5,070 nt of DNA from Pedobacter sp. (lineage in GTDB: Bacteria; Bacteroidota; Bacteroidia; Sphingobacteriales; Sphingobacteriaceae): the NCBI GenBank assembly GCA_004295885.1, contig SEDG01000201.1, positions 1 to 5,070 on the forward strand, read 5' to 3'. The notes below the pieces were generated by a model. It searched no databases, had not been told where the DNA came from, and saw nothing but the letters and a program-made list of their open reading frames with translations. Of this stretch, positions 1-5,070 are shown in pieces. Numbering within the stretch: the first letter of the stretch is position 1; each line of letters starts with the position of its first letter. A program made the translations under genes and the position numbers.

Positions 1-110
1 TTGTTATGCTCTTCTTTATCTTTTAAACTTTCATTTAATTGAGAAAGTAAAATATTTGAAATTTCAGTTCCGTTTTTTCCTTGATTATAATGTCCAAAAA
101 ATTCTTCATA
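1..110. repeat. Terminal direct repeat, left copy (circular overlap)
   Basis: These 110 bases are identical, base for base, to 4961-5070. The repeat lies inside a coding sequence, and the minus-strand reading frame passes through the join without a break. That is what is expected from one locus sequenced twice at the ends of a circular contig, or from one unit of a tandem array. No gene or end structure suggests a phage-type terminal repeat. The unique length is 4960 bp. Confidence 0.95.
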
Positions 111-161
111 CACTTCGGCAGATGTGTCATTGTCTAAAATTCCTGTACTCCAAGTTCCCAT
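1..161 (-). CDS. DUF4259-like protein, N-terminal part (continues from 4960)
   Basis: This is the 5' part of the gene whose remainder is at 4210-5070. The ATG is at 161-159 on the minus strand and the product begins MGTWSTGILDNDTSAEVYEE. The MGTW.TG..DND.A pattern is the hallmark of the start of DUF4259 proteins, which supports this start. The frame runs off the window at base 1 after residue 53. If the molecule is closed by the 110-base overlap, residue 54 is completed at 4960 and the protein continues as NILFALAFAQWEISDINKEL. The start codon lies 43 bases from the end of the attC-like site at 205-345, leaving little room for its own promoter. DUF4259 has no established biochemical role that I know of. 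The family match rests on the N-terminal motif only. Confidence 0.8.
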   Translation of the reverse strand, partial: MGTWSTGILDNDTSAEVYEEFFGHYNQGKNGTEISNILLSQLNESLKDKEEHN

Positions 162-204
162 AGTTTTCTAAATATTTTCGTTTAACGGTGTGGTCGGTAT
201 AAAA
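162..204. other. Short leader between attC-like repeat and DUF4259-like gene
   Basis: This AT-rich 43-base leader lies directly upstream of the minus-strand ATG at 161. I see no clear Shine-Dalgarno sequence and no convincing Bacteroidota promoter (TTTG plus TAnnTTTG). Expression may depend on readthrough from the DUF1963 gene or on a promoter I cannot recognise. Confidence 0.4.
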
Positions 205-345
205 TTGCCCATAACGGTTTAGGGCTTGGCGTTGTAGGGGAAATCAGGGAACGTCAGCCCAACCTTGCACTAAAGATAAATTGAAAAACTAAACTTGAGC
301 CTTTATTCTTCAGCCCCTATAACGCCAAACCCCTGTTAGCGGCAG
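205..345. repeat. attC-like imperfect inverted repeat
   Basis: The arms are 205-240 and 314-345, around a 73-base loop (241-313). The inner stem pairs 226-240 with 314-328: 15 base pairs with one G.T wobble. After a mismatch there is a further GGG/CCC pairing (222-224 with 330-332), then an unpaired stretch. Outer boxes follow: TAAC (212-215) with GTTA (335-338), and TGCC (206-209) with GGCA (341-344). A long imperfect hairpin with internal mismatches, outer boxes containing AAC and GTT, and a length of about 140 bases is the architecture of integron attC sites. The outer boxes do not match the classical RYYYAAC/GTTRRRY consensus exactly. It sits between two minus-strand ORFs, 12 bases after one stop and 43 bases before the next start. 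The repeat itself is seen directly; recombination activity is inferred. Confidence 0.65.
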
Positions 346-357
346 TTATGTTCTCGG

Positions 358-1203
358 TCAATGTACTGAAAATGCAATTGTCTTACTAAAGTCTTTGTTG
401 GCTAAGTCGTCTTTTGTAATCCAAAAATAAAAACAGTCAAGGTCAACACCCATATACATTTTCAAGTCTGCGTTACTGTCTAACTGCAATAGCAAAAGCC
501 ATTTGTCCCTTATTTCCTTTTTCTGATTTTCTGTAAAAATTTTTAGTTGTGTCAGTTCTTTGTCGCCGTTTGAAATACACTCACAAATCAGTTCAAACCT
601 GTCGTCCGAATTATGTGGGTAGCCAAACATCTTGTTCGTTGTCTCTTTTGAATTGTCGGGCTGAACGAACGCCCAATAAACCCACCTATTTTTATCATCT
701 TCTTTAAAAACATCTAAAACATATTCTGTTTCTCCACTTGGCAATGATTGTTCAGTCTCAACAGAAATTACATTCCCTGTTCCGTAAATAATTTCATTGT
801 CGTTCCAATTGTCAGGTCGTGTTTTTCGCTCAAGGTCGGCAGTTGTGTCAGAGAACAATACTTTGTGAGGCGAAGAAGCATAATCGTCATTGTCTGAACT
901 GTAGAAAAATGATAAAAGTCCACCTTGCGGAAGCAAATTGTGAATGTCAGAACTTGGTAATTCTGTCAAATTGATTTGAGCTAAAAAACTTAATGGAAGA
1001 TTGTCAAAGGTTGCCCAACTTGTTTTTTGGGGCAGGTCGGGAAAACCGCCCAATTTGGACTTGCCAATAGAAATTTCATCGTCTTTGGAAAGCTGATATT
1101 TTATTCTGATGCAAGGTTTAAGCTTGTTACTAAATGCTTTCCAATAGTCGGCAAGTCCGTTGTCACTAAAATATTGTTTTATGTCTTGTTGTGTTTGTCG
1201 CAT
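358..1203 (-). CDS. DUF1963 / YwqG-like protein
   Basis: This 281-residue protein shows the conserved pattern of the DUF1963 (YwqG) family. It has GKSKLGGFPDLP at about 47-58, PLSFLAQINL at 70-79 and LPQGGLLSFF at 91-100. A FGYPH segment lies at 193-197, and a C-terminal WLLLLQLDSN (235-244) is followed by MGVDLDCFYFWIT (251-263). There is no signal peptide or membrane segment, so it should be cytoplasmic. The family's function is not firmly known; related proteins have been predicted computationally as immunity proteins in toxin systems, but no toxin gene is adjacent here. The ATG lies only 18 bases from the TTGCCGCTAAC box at 1222-1232, and the TGA lies 12 bases from the attC-like repeat at 205-345. 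This tight packing is typical of a cassette gene. Most Asp codons in the first 120 residues are GAC, whereas the secreted propeller gene uses GAC and GAT mixed, which hints at a separate origin. Confidence 0.88.
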   Translation of the reverse strand: MRQTQQDIKQYFSDNGLADYWKAFSNKLKPCIRIKYQLSKDDEISIGKSKLGGFPDLPQKTSWATFDNLPLSFLAQINLTELPSSDIHNLLPQGGLLSFFYSSDNDDYASSPHKVLFSDTTADLERKTRPDNWNDNEIIYGTGNVISVETEQSLPSGETEYVLDVFKEDDKNRWVYWAFVQPDNSKETTNKMFGYPHNSDDRFELICECISNGDKELTQLKIFTENQKKEIRDKWLLLLQLDSNADLKMYMGVDLDCFYFWITKDDLANKDFSKTIAFSVH

Positions 1204-1221
1204 AAGTAATGGTCGTGATAA

Positions 1222-1290
1222 TTGCCGCTAACTCGTAAATATGCGCAACTGCTAATTGTAAAATGTGCCCTTGCTATATTTAAAGCGCTG
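1222..1290. repeat. Degenerate attC-like site or half-site
   Basis: The box TTGCCGCTAAC at 1222-1232 matches, in orientation and sequence type, TTGCCCATAAC at 205-215. Next to it, TAAATAT (1236-1242) and GCAA (1245-1248) can pair with ATATTTA (1276-1282) and TTGC (1271-1274), giving about 11 base pairs with a small bulge and a 22-base loop. Just beyond, CTGTT at 1288 onward is the only trace of a right-hand GTTA box. The stem is AT-rich and could be chance. The left box is the solid part; the complete site is tentative. It lies just upstream of the DUF1963 gene on the minus strand. Confidence 0.4.
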
Positions 1291-1318
1291 TTTTTTAATT
1301 TTCTATAGTTTCGTTTTT

Positions 1319-1346
1319 AACCGTGTATAAGCGTTTATACACGGTT
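1319..1346. terminator. Perfect 12-bp hairpin, possible terminator
   Basis: AACCGTGTATAA at 1319-1330 is exactly complementary to TTATACACGGTT at 1335-1346 around a four-base GCGT loop. It lies downstream of the four-gene secreted/membrane block on the minus strand and before the DUF1963 cassette, where a transcription end is expected. In the minus direction the hairpin is followed by an A run rather than a T run. On the plus strand the following sequence is T-rich (GTAAATTTTGTTTT). It is therefore not a textbook intrinsic terminator for the operon, and could be bidirectional or a different kind of hairpin. Confidence 0.5.
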
Positions 1347-1440
1347 GTAAATTTTGTTTTAAAATTACTCATCCAAAAATACAGCTCTTAAAAAAGCTGG
1401 CATAGTACAAAACCGACATATATTAATGCCGTATTGTATT

Positions 1441-1696
1441 TTAAAAAACAAAATACCAAACAATGCCGGTAATAATTAATAGCCAGGCTATAATGCTGGC
1501 ATAAACCACTAAAAATTTTTCGGCCATATTTTTGGTGTAAAATTCTTAAAAATACGGTTGGTTTTATTTCGAGTACCCACTGCCAACGCAGTATAGCGCC
1601 AACCAGCAACAGCAAGCCTACCGCTACCAATACCAATCCAAAACCGTTGGGGTTAGCCTGAAAATAGGCTCTAATTTTCTCTATATATTCATCCAT
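1441..1696 (-). pseudogene. Imm17-like two-helix membrane protein, frameshifted
   Basis: The frame starting MDEYIEKIRAYFQANPNG has a strong hydrophobic helix (about residues 18-36), then RWQWVLE. After roughly residue 52 it degenerates into a low-quality Cys/Tyr/His-rich tail that runs on to 1388. The +1 frame instead encodes NMAEKFLVVYASIIAW followed by LLIITGIVWYFVF and a stop at 1443-1441, which is a clean second transmembrane helix. Removing one base from the T run read at 1539-1542, or from the A run at 1529-1533, joins them into an 84-residue protein. A short basic/amphipathic N-terminus, helix, RWxW, linker and second helix is the layout I associate with the small Bacteroidota family Imm17, a putative immunity protein; that assignment is from memory and moderate. 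The gene follows the lipoprotein gene by 55 bases, probably in the same operon. The break may be real decay or a homopolymer sequencing error. Confidence 0.6.
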
Positions 1697-1751
1697 TTTT
1701 TGGTGGTGTGTAAGATTTGGTTTTTAAAAAAAATCAATACGTTTAAATGTT

Positions 1752-2231
1752 TTATTCTTTCTTAAAAAGATAACCTTGTATGGTTAATCCCTGTGGTGTT
1801 ACAATAGCTTCGTATTCCTTTTTACGGGGTATTTTTTTATAAGTGCCATCGGCTTGCTTTTGTACTATTTCGCCACAATTATCGCAACTGGTTTCTGTAA
1901 GGTTGATTATGATATGCTGATTATTTTGAGTGCTAACTGTACCGCTATAGTTATAAAAACCTCCATCAGAGGCAGAAAAAATGGTGTCTTTACCTGTTAT
2001 CGAAACCGGGCTTTGTTGCAGTGATGCGCTATCGCTTTTTAGGGTTAGGGTAGATTGATGAAACCATTTTGCTTCGGGGTTTTCTGGGCTGGTGTAAGGC
2101 ACTTTTTGCCCTTTGGTGTTGGTGGTATAAATTTCTTCCAAACCGATATAGGTTCCGTTCACAGTAGCCGGATGTTTGCAACCGATAAAAAAGGGTAGGA
2201 TATACATCAAAAAATGAGATTTCAGTTTCAT
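1752..2231 (-). CDS. Small putative lipoprotein with CxxC
   Basis: I do not recognise this 159-residue protein's family. MKLKSHFLMYILPFFIGC is a short positively charged signal with a lipobox-like FIGC, placing the likely lipidated Cys at residue 18, so it is probably anchored in the envelope. The mature part begins with NGTYIGLEE (25-33), similar to GNYVGLTSM in the neighbouring lipoprotein. It is rich in Thr, Ser and beta-type alternation, including ITGKDTIFSASDGGFYNYSGTV (about 78-99), which suggests a small beta-rich domain. A CDNC motif at 116-119 could form a disulfide or bind metal; neither can be shown from sequence. The start lies 21 bases after the stop of the upstream lipoprotein gene, so the two are probably co-transcribed. 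Confidence 0.8.
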   Translation of the reverse strand: MKLKSHFLMYILPFFIGCKHPATVNGTYIGLEEIYTTNTKGQKVPYTSPENPEAKWFHQSTLTLKSDSASLQQSPVSITGKDTIFSASDGGFYNYSGTVSTQNNQHIIINLTETSCDNCGEIVQKQADGTYKKIPRKKEYEAIVTPQGLTIQGYLFKKE

Positions 2232-2252
2232 TAGGGAAATGCGTTTTTAGTT

Positions 2253-2759
2253 TTAATTACTTAAATACAGAAGGCTTTGCTTTGTACCATCGGTATTAAT
2301 TACAATATAATATCGGAAAACTATTTTTGGAACGGTATTGGGGTCTAACCTTTTGGGCACAAAGCGATAGATCATCATATCTTCATCAATCCATCTTTCA
2401 AAACCGTAAGGGTAGTTTTTATCTTCTTCCATTTTATAATCGTAGGTGCGATATTTTGGGGCAAATGATAAATCTTTCTTAGCTACAAAAATACTATCGT
2501 ACAATACGATAGAAGTATCTTGGGTTATTAATTTAATCATAGGTTGGCTAGTAAATGTTCCTTTTGTTTTTGCTTCCCATAACATAGAAGTAAGGCCAAC
2601 ATAATTTCCTGGTTTCACATCTTTTTTTGTAATAAACTCTGGTCTGTAGTTATCCCACGATGTTGGTTCGGATACGGTAAAGGTATTATTGCAAGCTATA
2701 GAGAGAGTGCTTGTTATCATAAAGCAGATATATAATTTCATTTTCATTTCAGGTATCAT
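2253..2759 (-). CDS. Small putative lipoprotein
   Basis: This is a 168-residue protein of unrecognised family. The first residues contain three possible starts (Met1, Met5, Met7). From Met7 the sequence MKLYICFMITSTLSIAC is a typical short lipoprotein signal, with probable lipidation at Cys23 of the full reading; the -3 residue is Ser, so the lipobox is not perfect. The longest start is given, but Met5 or Met7 may be the real one. The mature part has GNYVGLTSMLWEAKTKGTF (51-69), resembling NGTYIGL in the next gene, then a charged, aromatic middle and a C-terminal strand pattern (KIVFRYYIVINTDGTKQSLLYL). It starts 12 bases after the stop of the propeller gene, so the two form one operon. The likely location is the periplasmic or outer-membrane surface. 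Confidence 0.8.
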   Translation of the reverse strand: MIPEMKMKLYICFMITSTLSIACNNTFTVSEPTSWDNYRPEFITKKDVKPGNYVGLTSMLWEAKTKGTFTSQPMIKLITQDTSIVLYDSIFVAKKDLSFAPKYRTYDYKMEEDKNYPYGFERWIDEDMMIYRFVPKRLDPNTVPKIVFRYYIVINTDGTKQSLLYLSN

Positions 2760-2771
2760 TTGTTTGCAGGT

Positions 2772-3980
2772 TTATCGTATCAGTTTTATAAAGGCGTCTC
2801 TGGCGTAGGTTATCGTGCCTTTTAAATAAATAATCGCCTCCGTTTTTTGATTTACATCAAATTGAACTAAGCCTGATTGGCAATAGTAAAGCAATGTTTG
2901 GTCATTTTTAAACTCAATGTTTGAAATGGGAAGGTTTTTTAATTGCGTTTGCAATACGGTCTTTCCGGTTTTTAAATCTAATTTAAAGAGCAGTCCGCTT
3001 TCGGTGTAGCCCCATAAAAATTCGTTTTGTGGACTAATGTATTTGATATACTGACCTTTAAAATCTGTTTTCCATACCAGTTTTCCTGTTTCAGATTTTA
3101 CAGCATATACCAAACTGGTATCGCTACCTTTGGAAGCAAAAAAAACATTTTCTGATTGGCAGAATATTTTCTCGCCTATATTATATTGATCTTTAGGTAA
3201 GTCAAATTGCCAAAGTAAATCCAGTTTATCCGGGCTTAGGGCAAACAGTTTGGTGTCTTCATCGGCTATGAAAACATTTTTGCCATCTGTTACGGCTTTA
3301 CCATACATTGCTTTTTTAAATCCCCTTTGGTATAGTGCTTTACCAGTTTTGGCTTCGAAGCTGTAAAAATTGGGCGCACTTTGGGTAAATATCTTATCGT
3401 TGAAATACAAAACCGGCAAATGGTTGTACGGATAAGCTACTCTGTAATTCCAGATTAATCCGCCATCTTTTATATCTAGGGCGTATATATTACTGTTTCC
3501 GTTTTGTGTGGTGAGGTATAAATTGTTACCTACTATTACCGGGGCCTGATTTTTAATAATGATTTCGTTTTTTATATTGCCCAATCTTGTTTTCCAAAAT
3601 GGCGCTCCCGTCTGGTTATTTAGCGCATAGATTTCACCGTTAATAAATGGCACGTACACAATTCCGTTATTTATTGTGAGCTTATTACCGCACATTTTTC
3701 TATCGGCGTCTGTAGCTTTTGTTCTCCAATTTATTTTTTCTGAAACTAAATTGTAAGAAAACAATTCGCCGTCATAGTCATATATCAGGATGGAATTGGT
3801 GTCTAATGGTACTTTTTTAATAGCTGTTACAGGTTTATTAAAAACCATATCATCCATTGTTAAAATTTGATTGTTGGAGTATTTGCTTACTCCGTTTTCT
3901 TTTGCAATGGTTGGCGCTTGTGCAAATAATTGGGGCATATTTGCAGTAAATAGTAGAGCGATTAAAAGTGATTTTTTCAT
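2772..3980 (-). CDS. Secreted PQQ-like beta-propeller protein
   Basis: This 402-residue protein starts with a cleavable Sec signal (MKKSLLIALLFTANMP...LFA, cut expected before Gln21). The rest is built from repeats of the type G.iYALd..tG...W.t.l, typical of PQQ-like/BamB-type beta-propellers. They appear at about 71-87 (GELFSYNL..INW), 115-132 (GEIYALNNQTGAPFW), 164-179 (NIYALDIKDGGLIW), 204-218, 244-258 (KLFALSPDKLDLLW), 290-304 (LVYAVKSETGKLVW), 329-345 (GLLFKLDLKTGKTV) and weakly 369-385. That makes seven or eight blades. I see no separate dehydrogenase domain and cannot identify PQQ-binding residues, so enzymatic activity should not be assumed. A scaffold or binding role is as likely. 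There is no lipobox, so it differs from classical BamB. It is the first gene of a block with two lipoproteins and a small membrane protein. Confidence 0.88.
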   Translation of the reverse strand: MKKSLLIALLFTANMPQLFAQAPTIAKENGVSKYSNNQILTMDDMVFNKPVTAIKKVPLDTNSILIYDYDGELFSYNLVSEKINWRTKATDADRKMCGNKLTINNGIVYVPFINGEIYALNNQTGAPFWKTRLGNIKNEIIIKNQAPVIVGNNLYLTTQNGNSNIYALDIKDGGLIWNYRVAYPYNHLPVLYFNDKIFTQSAPNFYSFEAKTGKALYQRGFKKAMYGKAVTDGKNVFIADEDTKLFALSPDKLDLLWQFDLPKDQYNIGEKIFCQSENVFFASKGSDTSLVYAVKSETGKLVWKTDFKGQYIKYISPQNEFLWGYTESGLLFKLDLKTGKTVLQTQLKNLPISNIEFKNDQTLLYYCQSGLVQFDVNQKTEAIIYLKGTITYARDAFIKLIR

Positions 3981-3991
3981 TATATTTTTTT

Positions 3992-4002
3992 GTTATGGAC
4001 AG
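3992..4002 (+). repeat. GTTATGGACAG motif, direct copy of cassette-end box
   Basis: This 11-base motif matches GTTATGGGCAG at 4196-4206 in 10 of 11 positions, in the same orientation. It also resembles GTTAGCGGCAG at 335-345. It lies just upstream of the propeller gene's start codon on the minus strand. It is not paired with an inverted copy nearby, so it is an isolated box. It may mark a former recombination boundary or may be chance. Confidence 0.35.
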
Positions 4003-4092
4003 CAGTTTATAGAATTGTTGGAGCTTGCATTTTGGGGCTTTGCGTTCGGACGGGAAATAGAACACAAAAGCCGATATTATTACTAATGTTTA

Positions 4093-4108
4093 ATCCGAGC
4101 TGTCGGAT
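4093..4108. repeat. Short hairpin ATCCGA/TCGGAT
   Basis: This is a perfect six-base-pair stem around the loop GCTG, followed on the plus strand by GAAAAA. It lies 15 bases from the stronger hairpin at 4124-4143. In the minus direction it comes after the DUF4259-like gene and before the propeller gene. It may contribute to transcription termination. Similar short GC-rich palindromes are common intergenic elements in Bacteroidota genomes (general knowledge). Confidence 0.55.
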
Positions 4109-4123
4109 GAAAAACTACTGTTG

Positions 4124-4143
4124 ACCCCGATATCTATCGGGGT
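4124..4143. terminator. Perfect 8-bp hairpin, possible terminator or dispersed palindrome
   Basis: ACCCCGAT at 4124-4131 pairs perfectly with ATCGGGGT at 4136-4143 around the loop ATCT. It lies 66 bases beyond the DUF4259-like stop in the direction of transcription, which suits a terminator, but no T tract follows it. The CCCCGATA...TATCGGGG type of palindrome is a frequent dispersed intergenic element in Bacteroidota as I recall, so it may be one of those. Confidence 0.55.
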
Positions 4144-4209
4144 TGCAATTAGCCCCTGACGCAAACGGCGAAGCCCTCACCGAAGGTAAACCCTTGTTAT
4201 GGGCAGTCT

Positions 4210-5070
4210 TTATTTCTTCGTCAATGTCGAAAAATTTTTAAGTTTTACTTTGTCTTTTTTTTGATTTGGTTCATTGAATAAATAGTCAAGATACTTTGAT
4301 AAATCTCCATTCCAACCATCAATTGTTGCTCTTTTTTTGTCTAAATAGTTTATATCTGCAAATCTTGTAGAATGATAACCTTTTTCAAATTTTGGTAAGG
4401 TTCCGATTATTTTGAAATTCTCTTGAATAAAATTGAAGAAAAGTTGTCTTTCAGTTTTCCTTTTATATTCAAAAGCTAAACAACTAATTCCAGCGACTTT
4501 ATATTTGGTTTGGGTTATAGTGTCTTGACTTTCATACCAACTACAATCTAAAAATGCAGTGTTTCTAAAATCTTCAAATGTCGGTGAACTTATCTTTTTT
4601 ATATGGGTAAACGCAAGACTAATGCTTCCATAATTTTCATAGAATTCGCAGTTTATTAGAGCAAATCCTCCATACGTTTTGTCAGGAAATTGAAATGTTA
4701 AGCAATTTCCGTTTACAAGTTCACTTTCAACAACAGCTGGCGGTTTCTGTCTTGTTTTGGGTTTTGCTTTTGGTATACTTATTTTCTTAAGGAATTTACT
4801 CAATTCTCTTTGTCTTGACTTTAACATTATTTCGTCTACACCAAGTTCTTTCCATAAGTTTAGGTCATCTTCACTTTCAATTATTTTCTGAACGTTTTGA
4901 AAAAGCTCTTTATTTATGTCAGAAATTTCCCATTGAGCAAAAGCAAGTGCAAATAATATATTGTTATGCTCTTCTTTATCTTTTAAACTTTCATTTAATT
5001 GAGAAAGTAAAATATTTGAAATTTCAGTTCCGTTTTTTCCTTGATTATAATGTCCAAAAAATTCTTCATA
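4210..5070 (-). CDS. DUF4259-like protein with Imm26-like C-terminal domain (5' end at 161)
   Basis: The reading frame is open from the right end of the window (residue 18) to TAA at 4212-4210. Closing the molecule through the 110-base overlap adds the ATG at 161 and gives 303 residues. Residues 1-98 hold the DUF4259-like start (MGTWSTG.LDND) and a helical region (FALAFAQWEISDINKEL, about 57-73). A basic, Pro-rich linker follows at about 112-131 (IPKAKPKTRQKPPA). The C-terminal half is beta-rich, beginning NGNCLTFQFPDKTYGGFALI, which resembles the Imm26-type fold start (gd.f..pl.dg.yg.a.v). That comparison is from memory and weak. No signal or membrane segment is visible. The protein is about twice the length of a stand-alone DUF4259, so it is probably a two-domain fusion. 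A shorter start at Met99 (4827) would discard the conserved N-terminus and is unlikely. Confidence 0.8.
   Translation of the reverse strand, partial: YEEFFGHYNQGKNGTEISNILLSQLNESLKDKEEHNNILFALAFAQWEISDINKELFQNVQKIIESEDDLNLWKELGVDEIMLKSRQRELSKFLKKISIPKAKPKTRQKPPAVVESELVNGNCLTFQFPDKTYGGFALINCEFYENYGSISLAFTHIKKISSPTFEDFRNTAFLDCSWYESQDTITQTKYKVAGISCLAFEYKRKTERQLFFNFIQENFKIIGTLPKFEKGYHSTRFADINYLDKKRATIDGWNGDLSKYLDYLFNEPNQKKDKVKLKNFSTLTKK
4961..5070. repeat. Terminal direct repeat, right copy (circular overlap)
   Basis: This is the second, identical copy of bases 1-110. Its presence inside the DUF4259-like coding sequence, with the frame maintained on both sides, shows that the window wraps onto itself. 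One of the two copies should be removed when counting genes. Confidence 0.95.

Larger units (their letters stand above)
4031..4206. repeat. Third attC-like site, incomplete left box
   Basis: GGGCT and TTTGCGT at 4035-4045 are complementary to AGCCC (4172-4176) and ACGCAAA (4159-4165), with a six-base bulge in the right arm. The right end carries GTTATGGGCAG at 4196-4206, four bases from the stop codon of the DUF4259-like gene, just as GTTAGCGGCAG lies near the DUF1963 stop. The expected inverted box TGCC..TAAC is missing at the left end. The inner loop holds the two hairpins at 4093-4143. The right box and stem pieces are seen directly; calling the whole an attC-like site is inference. Confidence 0.4.

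Noticed and set aside
1..110. Phage-style direct terminal repeat
   Set aside because: The repeat lies within one gene whose frame is continuous across the join, and no phage genes are present.
1027..1209. Plus-strand 60-codon ORF
   Set aside because: It lies opposite the well-supported DUF1963 coding sequence and has no recognisable features.
1388..1440. C-terminal tail of the 102-codon reading of the small membrane protein
   Set aside because: It is low-quality sequence after the probable frameshift; the +1 frame gives a sensible helix and stop at 1441.
3850..4086. Overlapping 71-codon ORFs on both strands around the propeller start
   Set aside because: They overlap the signal-peptide region of the propeller gene and the repeat-containing spacer. 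Composition and lack of motifs indicate chance ORFs.
4210..4827. Start at Met99 for the DUF4259-like gene
   Set aside because: The frame is open upstream and continues to a conserved MGTW start at 161 once the ends are joined.
1..5070. CRISPR array, tRNA, rRNA, insertion sequence or plasmid origin
   Set aside because: I saw no regularly spaced repeats, cloverleaf sequences, transposase ORFs, iterons or Rep-like protein.

Overview
The window looks like a small AT-rich piece of a Bacteroidota genome (Flavobacteriia, Sphingobacteriia or Chitinophagia type). The reasons are the A-rich gene starts without clear Shine-Dalgarno boxes, short secreted lipoproteins, and DUF1963/YwqG, DUF4259-like and Imm17-like genes. 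All convincing genes lie on the minus strand. No replication, transposase, integrase, tRNA or rRNA gene is visible.

The first 110 bases (1-110) and the last 110 bases (4961-5070) are identical. A minus-strand gene reads in frame across the join: it starts at 161, runs down to 1, continues from 4960 and stops at 4210, giving 303 codons plus stop. The window is therefore best read as a circle, or one unit of a tandem array, of 4960 bp.

Order on the minus strand: (a) a secreted PQQ/beta-propeller protein (3980-2772), two small lipoproteins (2759-2253 and 2231-1752) and a frameshifted two-helix membrane protein resembling Imm17 (1696-1441), ending near a hairpin at 1319-1346; (b) a DUF1963/YwqG-type gene (1203-358); (c) the junction-spanning DUF4259-like gene (161-1 joined to 4960-4210).

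The three blocks are separated by noncoding spacers with imperfect long inverted repeats. The clearest is 205-345: 36- and 32-base arms, a 73-base loop, and complementary ends of the type TGCC..TAAC / GTTA..GGCA. It resembles an integron attC site. Related end motifs or stems occur at 1222-1290 and 4031-4206, although those sites are incomplete or degenerate. Genes (b) and (c) fit tightly between such sites, as cassette genes do.

The main hypothesis is a circular or tandem set of gene cassettes, with no integrase of its own, carrying proteins that resemble orphan immunity or accessory genes. The alternative is a chromosomal tandem duplication or repeat-collapsed assembly that only looks circular. 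The sequence alone cannot separate these.
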